Assembly: GCA_963924555.1 (NCBI GenBank)
Contig: OZ004597.1
Span: forward strand, 2,250,404-2,314,403
DNA: 64,000 nucleotides
From: Crambe crambe
Taxonomy: Eukaryota; Porifera; Demospongiae; Poecilosclerida; Crambeidae
Direction: 5' to 3'
The translations under genes and the position numbers were made by a program. The notes beneath the pieces are model-generated. The model saw only the letters and a program-made list of their open reading frames with translations, had not been told where the DNA came from and did no database searches. How positions within the stretch are numbered: the first letter of the stretch is position 1; every line of letters begins with the position of its first letter. Below, piece by piece: positions 12,351 through 26,413 of the stretch.

Positions 12351-15187
12351 TTATGAGAAAAGGTGGCTCGTTCTCTTGACATGTGCTCTAGCATAATAGT
12401 CAAAAAATGACGGGCAGAGGGAGTAGAGTCGACTGAATATCGATATGGTCCAGTCTAAGTGGTACCACATTCTACGCAGTGGGATCCCTTCGATCATGAG
12501 GGTAGCACAATCCTGTACAATAGAATGAAGCAACATTGCATGGGTAAAAAATTCATAAATAGAGGTTTTTAACATTTCAGGAGTTTAAATACCACTTTGA
12601 AACCCGGTGTTAGGTTTCATGAGCATGCCTATTGTTATAGCAACCATTTCGACACTTGGAGTCAGCATTGTGCTGGCATTAAGGTTCAACCCATTATGCC
12701 CAAAACTATGCCGGCATAATTAATGGAAACCATGTGAGTACTCTTTCAAGACCAAGTACTGATCACATTCCCCCTCCCTTTGGTATGAAGTAGGAAATAA
12801 CCCAGTTTGGTTAGAGTGGTGTGATAAGCTCCAAACCTATGTGGCATGCAGATAAGTACTATAAGTCCATTATGGAGTAGATGGGAAAGTTATGAGTGGT
12901 AAGGCATGTGACAAGTACTATCTCAATTGGGGGGGATAAAGGTAAGTATTGCATGTGACACACTCTCTGACTCACATCAGCTGATATTCCATCCCTACCA
13001 TCTATGGGCTTCCAGTTCTTCACTGCCTATAAGTCAGAATGTATCATACTATAGGGAAATGCAAAGCATTGTGGGGCGAGCGAGCATGCTCAGTTAGCTG
13101 ATGATATCACTGTATATTGCAAAAGACGGAACAAGAAGAACGTACGATATTATATATAATAGTGCCCTCTCATTTGACCCCCATTCGACCCGGCTTGCTT
13201 CGCTCGCCCCCAATTAAATATATTATAGTAAGTGTGGATGGTTACTTCAGTCATCATTCAAGCTAAAAGGGAAGATCAATGGTTTGAGTGTCAGCTGTCA
13301 GCCTGCCAAAGTGATGAATTGGTTTTATAACTGGTTTTGAGAGGTTGAGAGGAAATAAATTTAAAGTACCCATCCATAATAGTCTCCCACGTACCGTCTC
13401 TGTTAGGACGTAGGGTACGACCATGATTGTGATGGAAACTGGGGTGTCTGTCATTATGAGCTCCTGATTCAACACTTTGAAGAAACCTGCAGCAAGAAAC
13501 GAGAGAGTCACTCATCTTGACACTAAGGAAAACCACATCTTCCCATGCTAGTGACTGCTTTTCCTTTAGCTAATGTATACAGCTGCTTTGGCTAAAATTT
13601 TCAAAGTTTATTGATACCCTCACAAGTAGTAAATAGAAGCATCTACATGTTGCCATAGATACACTCTCACATACCACTCTTAGGAAGCACTTAGTGACTC
13701 ACCCCCTCAAACCAAAGAGGAAGTTTTTGGAAGTAATTACAAGAAAGAGTACTTGAATTATTTCAAGGACAACTTGCTTATAATCTTTCAAAAGGTTCCA
13801 CAGGAAGTGTGCTTATTATTGCTATGTATTGCAGGTAGCTGACTTACCATGTAAGGCATGCTTGCTTGTGGCGTAAGCAGACACCTTAGGAATTGCACCT
13901 ATGGCTGATGAGGTCACAACTCATGTTATGTATGTATGTATGTATGTATGTATGTATGTATGTATGTATGTATGTATGTATGTATGTATATATGTATGTA
14001 TGTATGTATGTATATATGTATGTATGTCTATGTCTGTATGTACGTACCAGATCCTGAGGAGACAGGTACTATAATCCCATGGCTGGCGTTGAGGTAAGGC
14101 AGGGCATAATGGACAAGGTGTACACTCTGGAGAAGATTCACTCTGAAATAATGGATACGTTAGTTCCCCTCTATGTCTGAACAATGAACGATTTGGAGTC
14201 ATCAAAAAATAAGTGTTCGTGGACGTGGCTAAGTAGCTTGTACTCAAATCAGAATAGCTCGCTGTAATTCAGGTTAAGAAAGAATTCGTAACTAGGTCAT
14301 TTAGGCAGGTAGTTTGTACTCAATCTTAATGGTTTGCTGTTATTCGGGTTAGAGGGCAATGTCTCTCCTGTTTTAGGGACATGTAACGAGGGTAACTTGT
14401 ACGTACATACTCAATCAAAATGTTTTGATGTAACCAGATATTGTTGTACCACATTCCAACTCTATATAGTCAACTCACCCAAATACGTCAGCAAACTTCC
14501 TTCCCTATTGGAAAATAAGAGGATGGCATATGCAAGCTTGTTCATATCATTAAGTATAGGGTAAAGTAGATGTTCCCCATTGTGGTTAGTGCGTACGTAC
14601 TGGTTGCTCCATGTCAGCAAACCATCCTGGTGATGGAGAATAGGCAGCATTCAATAGGAGGATATCGACTCCTCCAAAGACTTCCGCGGTTCTGTCCACT
14701 ATCTCCTTGCACTTCACTTCACTTGAGACGTCTGCCACTACAATTTCCACATGAGGCGAGTGTTGCAGACACAGCTGCTGTGTCTCTTTTAGTTTGCTCT
14801 CTGAGCGAGCTGCTATCACCAACCTAGTGACAAACAGGATAAAGGGTCGACATGGGTACCTAATAGGTAAAGGGTCAACGGATCTAAGCGCTAGGTACTA
14901 GGTACAAGGTTAGCGCTAGTTCCCGTCGCGCACGCTACAGCTATGAAACATACTTTGCTCCCAGTTTTGAAAGCTGGATAGCTAGACTCTTTCCAATACC
15001 ACGTGATGCACCTGTCAGGATAATCCTCTTTCCTTTGTAGAACTCTGCAGGAGAAAATCCGAATAGCAAATAGAGAAGCATAAGCTACGTACGTACCTTC
15101 GGTATCCACATGGTTGGCATAATGCCAGAGTAGTGCAACTATGAGGATCAATATGCTGAGTATAAGTAGCTTCTTCAATAGTGCCAT
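12351..15187 (-). CDS. ER-anchored short-chain dehydrogenase/reductase, HSD11B1/DHRS7 type
   Basis: Exons in gene order: 15187-15097, 15044-14954, 14823-14601, 14504-14479, 14142-14048, 13904-13848, 13486-13395, then 12512-12351 (stop). All junction phases agree except that one short connecting exon, expected between 13395 and 12512, was not found. The start MALLKKLLILSILILIVALLW is a signal anchor. TGASRGIG (residues 41-48) binds NADP(H). LLLNAA, the catalytic VSSGS (171-175) and Y186-x3-K190 (YATSK) complete the SDR active site. The C-terminal exon (DCATLMIEG) matches the corresponding segment of 11beta-hydroxysteroid dehydrogenase 1. The likely activity is NADP(H)-dependent carbonyl/hydroxyl interconversion of a lipid or steroid at the ER; the substrate is unknown. 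The gene is head-to-head with AFG1L (230 bp apart) and converges on ANKRD6 (268 bp). Confidence 0.8.
13927..14043. repeat. (GTAT)n microsatellite
   Basis: About 115 bp of nearly perfect GTAT tandem repeats with a few TATA interruptions, lying in the intron of the SDR gene between the exons at 13848-13904 and 14048-14142. It ends only a few bases from the splice donor of the 14048-14142 exon. The long reading frame through it (repeating HTYI) is a by-product of the repeat. Confidence 0.95.
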
Positions 15188-15417
15188 GATTAGCTGTTGG
15201 GCAAAGCATAGATAAAGGCAAAGGTAGACAAATTCATTACCACTAAGCTGAGCTAAATTAGAGCTAGGAACTAAGACGATCCTTACCGAACTTATGAATT
15301 TTGACTGTAAACAAAACAAAACCTCACAGGAAGAGCTGAGGCTATGTATTAACATGAACAGGAACGTAATTCCAGAGAGACTGAACTTAGAGGCCGGTCT
15401 TCTCTTTCTTAGGGACC
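15188..15417. promoter_or_regulatory. 230-bp shared intergenic region between divergent SDR and AFG1L genes
   Basis: The two start codons (15187 on -, 15418 on +) face away from each other across 230 bp, so this interval must hold both 5'UTRs and both promoters, or one bidirectional promoter. I see no TATA box, CCAAT box or NRF1 palindrome. Confidence 0.55.
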
Positions 15418-17449
15418 ATGAGACATCTTGTGAATAGGAGTACGTTTATTACAATTTCAAGACTGCTGCAAAAGAAGAGCACCATTTTCAAAGAGCAGGG
15501 GACACTACAACCAGGTATGTCCATTTCTATAAGGATACTATCAATGCTGGTACTGCAGCAAACTGTAGGCACTTTATGCTCCTCCTACTGTCCTCCTGTG
15601 CTGAGCTGGAGGGCTTATTCCAGTATCAAGGCAAAGTACCAATCTCTGTTGGCAGCTGAAGAGTTGAACTTTGACCCTCACCAAATGGCTATTGTAGATC
15701 AGTTACAACATCTGCAGGAAAAGCTGAGGGATTATGAGCCCTCTACCGGACTCAATGAAAACGCAGGATTTCTGGGGAGGGTAAGAATGGTGGGCCTTCA
15801 ATAAGCCAGCCTGAAATTTTGAGACTAGCTACAGTTGTGTACTAATACAATGTCTTTGTAGCTTTTTGGTGGCTCCAAACAATCAGAGAACACCAATGAG
15901 AAGGTTAGAGGGGCATACATGTATGGATCTGTAGGTTAGTATTTTTAAATATTTATTTTCTCCTAATCAAGTACAGTATTGCTTTTGTGTGGGTATTTGC
16001 AGGTGCTGGTAAGACCATGCTTATGGACCTCTTCTTCAACTCTGCTAGTGTGGCAAAGAAGCAGAGGGTCCATTTTAATGCTTTCATGCTTGATGTTCAC
16101 AATCGTAAGTTCAATTCTTGAGTATAGTGCCAATTTAATTAAACAACAACAAAAAAACAGGGATTCACCACTTTAAGAAGCAGCTGCCTCCTCGAGCAAG
16201 TCGGAAAGATAAACCTCATGCATATGACCCCATAGGCCCTGTTGCCAGGGTAATTGCTGACAAAGCACATTTGCTGTGTTTTGATGAGTTTCAGGTGACG
16301 GACATAGCAGATGCGATGATCCTCAAGAGATTGTTCACAGCTCTGTTTGACAGTGGAGTGGTGGTCGTAGCAACTTCCAATAGAAGACCAGATGGTTTGT
16401 CAAATATTTTAATTTTTTTTCCATAATGGACTTATTTCTCTTAATTAGATCTGTATAAGAATGGACTCCAGCGAAGTAATTTCGTTCCTTTCATTCACGT
16501 GTTGAAGCAGCACTGTGATGTGATACATTTGGACTCTGGAGTGGACTACCGAAGGTCTATACTAGCATCTGCTGGACAAGTGTACTTAACGTATGATGAG
16601 CACCTATTTTCAGTTCTTTATGTACAGTAAAAGGGCTTATCTTTCATGTAATGACATCATCTAGTGTGTTAACCTTGAATAGGCTGGTTTAAAAGATGGG
16701 TAACCTGTGTTGCCATTTCTATTTGTAGCCCAAACACAGAGAAAGCCAATCAAAAATTGTCCCAGGTGTTTGAGGATTTAGCACAGGAACAAGGAATGAG
16801 TGAGTAATTCAGTAATTTTTATAGGCAATTCAAAACCCAATACCAACATTTTTTCAGCACCAGGTCCTCAGGAACTTGAGTTTCTTGGCCGAAAATTACT
16901 GGTCCCTCGTGCTGCAGGATCCCTGGCAATGTTCACATTTGAAGACTTGTGTTCCAGCCCCCTCAGTGCTGCTGATTACCTTGAAATTTGCTCCCAATTT
17001 GACACTGTGTTTATCAGGGACATCCCCAGGCTGACAATCACAATGCGGACAGAAGCTAGACGTTTCATCACAATGATAGATACTCTGTATGACCACAAAG
17101 TGAAACTTATTTCCACAGCTGAAGTGGCGCCTGATGAACTCTTCACTGCAAAACCTGCAGATACACTTGATGATAAAGAGTCTATGGTCCTGACTGACGA
17201 CCTGGACATAGAACAGGTACACATGTGTTGTTGACGAGAAATACTCGTTTTCACTAGTAACTGATTAGTTAGAATTGCAAGTTTTAGCTATATTGTTTTC
17301 TCCTTCAGGGAAGTGAGAATTACAGTGCCAGCATCTTCACAGGTGAGGAGGAAATTTTTGCCTTTGAACGGACGGTCTCTCGACTGGTGGAAATGCAAGG
17401 GGAAGAGTATTGGACTCAGGACAAAAGGACTCCACCTCATAGACAGTAG
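15418..17449 (+). CDS. AFG1L: AFG1-like mitochondrial AAA-type ATPase (LACE1)
   Basis: Eight phase-consistent exons (15418-15780, 15862-15934, 16003-16104, 16161-16394, 16449-16590, 16729-16799, 16858-17216, 17309-17449) give 494 residues, close to the usual length for the family. A basic, Ser-rich N-terminus is consistent with mitochondrial import. Walker A is GSVGAGKT (143-150) and Walker B is LLCFDEF (D221, E222). ATSNRRPD follows as the sensor region. LEVPRAA-like [22 protein letters not shown] and the [13 protein letters not shown] block are AFG1 hallmarks. The family handles turnover of nuclear-encoded respiratory-chain subunits and other mitochondrial quality control in the matrix or inner membrane. 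The start was chosen as the first ATG of an open first exon. The gene runs tail-to-tail with the next gene. Confidence 0.93.
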
Positions 17450-17952
17450 TATAATTATTTATTTATTGCAAGTCTGGGTGTAGAAAAGGCGTGATCCTGC
17501 TATAGTAGGCGTGGCCCCTTTGATATCATGTTCCAAAAGCGCGGGAAATTCAAGAGCTAGCTGCTGGAAGGACACTGCACGTTTTTCTATCTATGACTCG
17601 ACTGAAGGAAGAAGGCAGATTTGAAGCTTAGCTACCTGCAAGAAGCGTAAGCAGTTTAATAATTCATAGACTATACTAAATTGGAGAGAAGAAGCCTTCA
17701 GATGCAGTCCCTTAGCTAGCTCTTGATTATTGAGATGAGCAATACAGTATAGGTACCTATTGTATATTTAATATGTAAAGCATGAAGTGAGCAATCCAAT
17801 AAGACAGATAGCATAAAGGTTCAGATGAGCAATTCAAAGTGAAGAAGTAGCATTTTACACTTGCAAAATGAGCGGGTTCACTGTAAACTCTTTATAAGCA
17901 ACTAGGAAGGAAAAAATAACACACAATAATTCTGTAGCTATAAAGTTCCTAT
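17450..17952. other. Convergent 3' intergenic region
   Basis: These 503 bp separate the AFG1L stop from the stop of the giant receptor gene on the minus strand. It should hold both 3'UTRs. I see no repeat, exon or RNA gene in it. Confidence 0.5.
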
Positions 17953-20900
17953 TTACATGTTCTCATGGTCTTCATCATCAATGTCATCTCCTGAGAGTTG
18001 CTTGAAGCGAATCTGGCCTTTCTTCTTCCGTCGGATGTAGTAAATGACACCAACAACAATGCATGCCACTACAACCGCAAGTGCTACCAGAACCAATGGC
18101 ACTGCTACTGCTGCTGCTATGTCTGGATGAGAAAGTAAGAAGAAAGGAAGGAAGGAAGCAGGGAAGGAAAGAGGAAGAGGGAGGGGGAAGGAAGGAAGGA
18201 AGGAAGGAAGAAAGGAAGGGAGGGGGAAGGAAGAAGGGAGGGAGGGAGGGAGAAAGGAAGGAACAGTTAATTGAAATGGTGAAATTTGATGTGTACTCCC
18301 TTAAATGTTACTATAAGTCTCCATGTAACTAACTACATTATGGACTACAGACTTACTTATCTTCTGACTAGAGGGTTGAGAAGGTATGTGCGTGGTGCCA
18401 TTGTTGGTAGAGGGAGGAGTGGTCACTGAACAACTGGAGACATCAAGAGGAATTGCCACCAATGGGATGAAGTTTGCTGTCACATTCAATTCAGGGTAAT
18501 CGAAGTCAACCTGTAGAATGGAGTGGTTAAGTAGGTAATATTGAGAATTTCTCGTCATTTGAATCTTCAGACTTTGAGTTAGATTAAGCACTCCATTATG
18601 CTGACTTAGTTACAGGACCAGACATGCTGAATGGCTCACCTGAATCCCTATGGCGGATGAGTTATAATGTAACAATGTTACATTCAGACCAAGTGAAATG
18701 TTATCCAGATGAAAGTATTCAGAATTAGAAATAGTGTAATCATATGGCATTGATCCATTGGCAGTGAACAGAATCCTGATGGCTGGAGGTGAGCTGCAAG
18801 GAAGAAGCTCAAGATTGAAGGACCCTTCTTCAGATCCAAAGTTGCACATCATTTCTTGGCAGTCACCAGAAACAGAGCAATCAGTTGATTCCTTCAAGTA
18901 GAGACCATAGAACGCATTGATGTACTGAGAGATGTTATTCATTTGAGGACAAGTGCCAAAAACAGCTGCTGGTGAAAATGAAATAAACACATGATTGGGG
19001 GGAGGCAGATGCACTGACCTGCACTGCAAGCTGTTCTGTTCAAAGGCAACTCCTTATAGCTCAGAACAGTGACATTTGTACCATCATCAATGGTAGTAAT
19101 GATCTACAGAAATGAAAAGTGCACTAAGTACTTTTACTGTTGAGTCTTATTGTGGTCACCTCCAGTCCAATGGTAAACTTGCTACTGTGCTTTTCAATGG
19201 TGAAATACACCGGGAACTGGACACCATTGAAGCTAGTTGTCAACATCTGGGAGGTAGTCAAAATCTTGCAAAATGATGTCCCATTGGCATAGATCAGGGA
19301 GAATTCCACAGCTGGAGGGTCATTGCAGGGGAGCACGGTAATCACGACTTCCTCCCCTCCCAGGGCGAAGCAGCTGACTGTGTTACAGTCAGGGGTGAGT
19401 GAGCTGGTGCAAGAAAGGGACGATCCATCCAAAACATGTGTTATTTCCTCTGCTATAGTGGGCATGATGTCACATGTGCTGACGAGGGAGTTGATGGTGG
19501 GTCTTGGTCCAGTACACGTGCCATTGTCAAGAGGAATTCTGATGTATGGAGTTATGAACCTAACAACACCTTCAACTGTAACTTCCTCCTGAGAAGAGAA
19601 AGAGAAGAGAATTGAAACAGACCAAGAAATAAATAATAGAAGATGTGCAATCTCAATGGATACACTGAATGGAAGGGGAATGGGAAGAGGATTTAACATA
19701 ATGGAATAATTTGACTAGAGAAGCTCACCGAAAATCCCAGCAGGTTGGGACCCAAATGGTCCAATGTCATATTAGTGGCTACAGAACCATTAATGTAAAT
19801 GGAATCATAAAGAGTGTAGTTGGTGGTGAAGTTATTCCAGCTTTCTGTTGAAAAACTGTTGAACCCAGCAGGATTGGAGCAAGGCAGAAAGGTGAGATTG
19901 GAATATCCGCCCAGAGGAAAGGTGCAATTGATGGTGTTGCAGAGAGAGGATCGAAGAGCTTGGCACTCTGGTGTGTACTCAGGTAGATGGGCCAGGTTTG
20001 CAGTCTCAACTCTCCAGTATCGCACAAGCTCATCCATAGTATGACAGGTGAGAGAGTCGTTAGTATTTGCTGTACCAATCACAACAATGAAGTATGTTAT
20101 TATTATGCTGCTTTTAACTTACTTGCACAAGCTGCTCTGTTGAGAGGAATTTCTTGATAAGGGACGAAATTCACGTCTGCTTGGTTACCCATATTATCAA
20201 TTATTGTGGCATTAATCTGTTCCAATAAAGAATAGAGCTGATTAAACTTACTGGCTGGCTGGTTTATCTCACCTGGATGCCCAAGGTCAAATTCTGGTCG
20301 TGATGAAAAATTGAGATGTTGAGAAATGCTGGATTACTCCCAATAGATGCATTGACTGAGAAAGTTGTGGTAGTAAATGTCTGATTGAATCTGACAGAAC
20401 CAGCTGCACTCCTGCTCAGCAGCTGGATGCCTGGAGGGTCATGACAAGGAAGAACAGTGAAGGAGAGGACGTCGTTGTTGGAGAGGACGGTGCACTCTGC
20501 TGTATCACAGTTGGGTGGTGGGGAACTGGTGCAGTTTAGGGTATCAGCAATTGCATTAGTGGCTGATTTGGCAAGAAGAGGCATAACGTCACAAGAAGTC
20601 ACTGGGAAGGGGAAAACCCCAGGGGTCACATGACATCTCGACGTTTCAAGAGGAATTGCCACCAATGGGATGAAGTTCGTGGTCACATTCAATTCAGGGT
20701 AATCAAAGTCAACCTGTAGAATGGAGCGGTTGAGTAGGTAATATTCTTCTATTGGTTTAAAATTTCATCAGATACATGAATATACACAGATATAATAAAG
20801 CAGCCACACCATTGTAGTTCTGAATGGCTCACCTGGACCCCAATAGTGGATGAATCGTAATGCAACAGTGTTACATTCAGATCAAGTGGACTGTTATTCA

Positions 20901-23900
20901 TGTGCAAGTATTCGGAATTAGAAATGGTGAAATTTAATACCACTAATCCACCGGCAGTGAATACCATCCTGATGGCTGGAGGTGAACTGCAAGGAAGAAG
21001 TTCAAGATTGAAGGACCCTTCTTCAGATGAAAAGTCACATGTCATTTCTTGGCAGTCATCAGAAGCAGAGCAATTGGTCGGACTGGCTGTGACGTTACCA
21101 TACAAGACGTTGATATACTGAGAGATGTTATTCATTTGAGCACAAGTGCCAAAAACAGCTGCAGTACATATATAGAAGACACTTGATTGGTGGAATGAGA
21201 TTTAAAAAAAAGCATGCATCATAATAGGGCTTGAGCAACTCTACGATCTTAGATCCAACACAAGTTCCTATTGGGAGCATATAATTATGTGCATGTCCAA
21301 TAGGTAAGCTTGACTGATTTCTACAGCTGTGATAAATTACAGCTTCCCAAGTTAGAAGTTCGAGCCTATCAGCTCTAGAGCTAAAGGAAAGGAAATATCA
21401 ATATTTGTTTGCTCGCTCGCTGTCTGTACATTGCCCTAGTTACTTTAAAAATTGCAATGGTATCAATAGGACACTCGAGAGACATGGCCCAAATAGAGCA
21501 GATGCACTAACCTGCACTGCAAGCTGTTCTGTCCAAAGGCAACTCCTTGTAGCTCAGAAAAGTGACATTTGTATCCTCAATGGTAGCAATGATCTACAGA
21601 AATGAAAAACGCACAAATAAATAATTGACTGTTTAGTCTTGTGGTCACCTCCAGTCCAATGGTAAGCTTGCTACTGTGCTGTTCAACAGTGAAATACACT
21701 GGGAATTGGACACCATTGAAGCTAGTTGTCAACATCTGGGAGGTAGTCAAATTCTTTTGAAATGATGTTCCATTGGCATAGATCAGGGAGAATCCCACAG
21801 CTGGAGGGTCATTGCAGGGGAACACGGTAATCATGACTTCCTCCCCTCCCACACTATTGAGGGTGAAGCAGCTGATGGTGTTACAGTCAGGGGTGAGTGA
21901 GCTGGTGCAAGAGAAGGACGACCCATTCAAAAAGCTTGTCATTTCCCCTGCTACCGTGGGCATGATGTCACATGAGCTGACGAGGGAATTGATGGTGGGT
22001 CTTGGTCTAGTACACATGCCATCGTCAAGAGGAATATGGACATATGGGGAATTGAACACAGTATCACCCATTGGTGTAGTAGTCATTAACTATAGAGAAA
22101 GAACAACTTTGAGTACATGGATTGGATTAAAGCACTTTGAAAAGAGCCTACTGTATAAAATTTTTCACATAACAACCACACAAATTTCCTCTGAAGCTTC
22201 ATTTCTCCTAACCTTTTGTGTTCAACTTAAACTCACCGAAAATCCCACCATGTTGGGATCCAAGTGGTCCAATGTTATATTAACAGTCACTGTGTCATTA
22301 TAAACATAGATGAGACCAGAATCATACAGAGTGAAGTTAAGGGCAGGCAAGCTGTTCCTATGGTCAATATAATAACTGTGGACTCCACTTGGGTTTGTGC
22401 AGGGTAAGAAAGCTAAACTGTTATATCCGTTATTCTGTGGTAGGGTGCAATTCATGATGTTGCAGAGAGAAGAACGAAGGGGTTGGCATATTGAGGTGTA
22501 TTCGGGAAGATGGGATAAGTTTGCATATGAGACTGTCCAGTATCGTGCAAGTTCATCCATGGTGCGACAGGTGAGGGAGTCGTTAGTATTTGCTGTACAG
22601 ATAAAAAATTAATTGATGTTATTAATAGGAGCATGACAAGCTTTCTGTTAAAGACACTTACTGGAGCAAGCATTTCTGTTGAGAGGAATTTCTTGATATG
22701 GGACAAAGTTCACAGGAACATGGTCATCTCCCACAACTATTGTGGCATTAATCTGCTCAAAGAAAAGAGTCAGTACATTTACACCCTAACATAATGGCAA
22801 ATTGTTTTCACCTGGATGCCCAAAGTCAAATTCTGGTCGTGATGAAAAATTGAGATGTTGAGAATTGCTGGATTACTCCCAATAGGTGCATTGACTGAGG
22901 AAGTTGTGGTAGTAAACGTCTGATTAAATCTGACAGAACCAGCTGCACTCGTGCTCAGCAGCTGGATCCCTGGAGGGTCATGACAAGGAAGAACAGTGAA
23001 GGAGAGGACGTCGTTGTTGGAGAGGACGGTGCACTGTGCTGTATCACAGTTGGGTGGTGGGGAACTGGTGCAGTTCAGTTGGTCAGCGATTGCATTAGTG
23101 GCTGATTTGGCAAGAAGAGGCATAACATCGCAAGAGGTCACTGGGAAGGGGAACCAATTGGTGTCACTATGGTTACTCGGTGGCGTCCCATTGCAAACCC
23201 CTGGATCCACTGGTACTACCACAAAGGGTACTTCACTCCCAATGTAGTCAGTATTGTCATACAAGTCCAGCTGCAATGAGTAATATTCAAAACTAAGTAT
23301 GGTATAGTATACTATACTATATGGTATAGTATACTATACTATATGGTATAGTATACTATCAGTATTTGTATAGTATACTATATCAGTGTTTCTATGGTAC
23401 AGCATACTAATATGTACAATTGAGTATTCTATATCACCTATTCCTCTATGGGCTCATGACTTACAGAAAAGTGAACGACAGTCTCATTTTGCTGCTCCAG
23501 TACGATAGCACCACTCACATTGGAGTTGAAATGGATATAGGTGGAATTGAATATTGTGAAGTTGTAAGTTGTTTGTGTTTCATTCCCACTGACGACGTTG
23601 AAACCAATCGAATCCCCACATGGCAAGAAACTCATGTCAAACATGCCTCTTTGTTCAGGGTTCCCACAGGAGATGGTGTTGCAAAGTGAGTTGCGGGTTG
23701 CTTGGCAATAGGATGGGGTGTGAGTGATGTTGGAAATGTAGACATTGAGATACTGTGCTATGTTGTCCATCACAGTGCAAGTGAGGCTCTCATCTGGTGT
23801 CACTGCAGAGAGAGAAGCAATTATCAAGCAGGGATATCCCCACTAAACTAATTCCTAATTAAAGATTTTTTGGAAATTAAAATCAATGAATGGAAATTTA

Positions 23901-25746
23901 TGCTTTGACTCCCTCTTCTCCCTGTGGTGCACTTTCAACTTACAGGGACAAGGTGTGGTGTCCAATGGAACTGCATGGTAGGGGATAAAGTTGTGCTGCA
24001 TTGAACTGGTTGTGTTGACCAGCATTATCTACATAAATATAATGCTGGTAAGTCACTATGTGGTGGTTATAAAGGGTCCACACACAAGCATCTCTAGTTT
24101 CAACACATGACTTCATGAATTTAATTTAATTAGAGGTCTTACCCCTAATGATATCTAATAACAGAGGTCTTACCCCTACTCCTAAGACTTTGCGTTCACT
24201 GTGTTGTTTAATAGTCACATTGAAGAGCATGGTGGAACCACCGATAGCACCATCCTGAACGCCAGAAGAGCTGAAATTTAGAGTCTGAGTCGCTTTTGCA
24301 TTGCTAATCAGTATTTGAACAGAAGGTGGGTTGTCACAAGGAAGCACGTTCACCACAATCATTTCATTACTCGGAGTCAGCTGGCATGATACCCCTATAC
24401 AACCAGGGACTGGGGAGATACTGCAGTCGAATGTGTTCCCAAGTATGCTTGTTGCACTTGCTTCCATGGCGATGTGACTCATCAGGTCACAGGAGTTCAC
24501 CAAAGGCACTCCGATTGTGTGGTTAGTGTTGTTTTGTAGACTACAGCCGGTCACATTAAGGGGGATGCTAACAAAGGGGATCATCGGCTGAGTCACCTGG
24601 AGGCTATGATTCAAGATGTCTATGTACACTGTATCAACCTGGAGGTGGGGAGAGAAGAGGGAGGAGAAAAGAGAGGGGAGGGGAGGGAGAGGGGAGGGGA
24701 GGGGAGGGGAGGGAGGGGGGAAGAGAGATAAGATCATGCATCAGCACTTTGTCTATTATCACTGCCTCAATCTTCCCTTATCCCATCCATCCCCATTTTC
24801 CCCACCTTCCACCATTTCTAATCCTTGCAGCTCTGTCCCACTCTAGTGTCATAAAATCTCACTTCAAATCCCAAAGCACTTGTGCTGGCATCAAATCCAA
24901 ATCTCCCAACGCTGAGCACAAAGGAATCGCTCAGAGGCACCATTCTTGACTTGCTGAAGGTGAACTCGTTAGTTCCATCGGTGAGTTTCAGCGACAGCTC
25001 ACAGGGAAGGATGGAAAAAGATTGATAGCCGATATCCGACACGGTGCAGTTGACAGTATTGCAGTCACTGGAGACAGCACAGTTCCAAGTCTCTTGATTT
25101 TGAGTGATGTTCATGAAGAAGATGTTCATGTATTGAGCAATGTTCCCCATAGTAGCACAGGTAGGAGATGGGGTTATGGCTAAAAAAATTATCATTAATA
25201 GTGATGGCCACTGCCAATTTACCAGCTAAGTTTTGTAAATTAAAATTCTTATCCTTTACCTCCTGGACAATTTGCTCTATCCATAGGGATCTCACGATAT
25301 TGAATTAATGTTGTGTTTGTACCATCACCTTGTAGATCTGATGCAGCCTGCATTATATTGTAGAATTCTTTTACTGGTATTCATGTAAATCCATTATGTA
25401 CAGCAAGTATTTAATAATCATGGTATTCAGTATGTACAGTTACGCAACCTGGCCACAGAATGTCACCCTAGCCTACACATAGCCTAGGGTCAATTAAACT
25501 CACTATTCATAGGCAACAGATGTCAGACTGGGGGCTTATCACTATTCATAACCATTAGCAGATAGTAGCTAGGAGAAAAAAATCAACCAGTGAGACTACT
25601 AAAGGGAAGATAACTAAAACTTTGGGAAGAAGGGGAGGGCATACATAATGAAAACAGGCAGTATTAATTTCATCCAATTTTCCAGAATGTTTTTACTGTT
25701 TACTGAAAGTTATACTAATATTTACTCTGAGTGTCTGCTGGCTTTT

Positions 25747-25798
<52 letters not shown>

Positions 25799-26369
25799 AG
25801 TAATGAACTTACTTCAAAGCCCATTGTCAGGAAATCTGTGTGCTGTTCAATATGAAATTCCACTTCAAGACTTCCATTGCTGAAAGTGACGTTGAGGCTA
25901 TCAGATGCACTGATGGACTGATTAAACAGGACAACATTGTGAAGATCCATCACAGTCAGTTGCATTGACGGAGGGGAAGTGCAGGGTTGGAAATCTACAA
26001 CAAAATTGTCCCCGTTAGAGCTCACACGGCAGCCAAACTTGTAACAGTCCGAAGAGCTGATAGAGCAATTCAAGAAGTTATTAGGGATCTTATTGAGGGA
26101 ATCGACCATGAGTGGTATAACGTCACAACCTGTAATGAGGGGGGTGACAGGGGTAGGGGTACTAGTGGGCGGGGTCTTATCGGCTGATCTTCGGTTGGAC
26201 TTGTGGATGTTGATGGTTTGAGGTTGAAACAGAGAGTGCAGAATGGGGCGTGGTTTTTGTTTTTTACGCTTGCACCCGTTGGTCTCCAATGGTAATTTGG
26301 TGTATGGGATTTCTGTGACCACTCCATCCAGGTTGATAAAATCCACCTGAAAGGGGAGAAGTAAATTGT

Positions 26370-26413
<44 letters not shown>

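Noticed and set aside
13921..14247. Minus-strand frame with HTYI repeats
   Set aside because: Translated (GTAT)n microsatellite; the real SDR exon at 14048-14142 is in another frame.
15515..15558. GTATGT...CTGCAG as a 44-bp intron in AFG1L exon 1
   Set aside because: Removing it shifts the frame to an early stop, while reading through continues into conserved AFG1 sequence.
18063..18332. Plus-strand frame rich in Lys/Glu/Gly/Arg
   Set aside because: Translation of the purine tract, antisense to the TM exon and intron of gene R.
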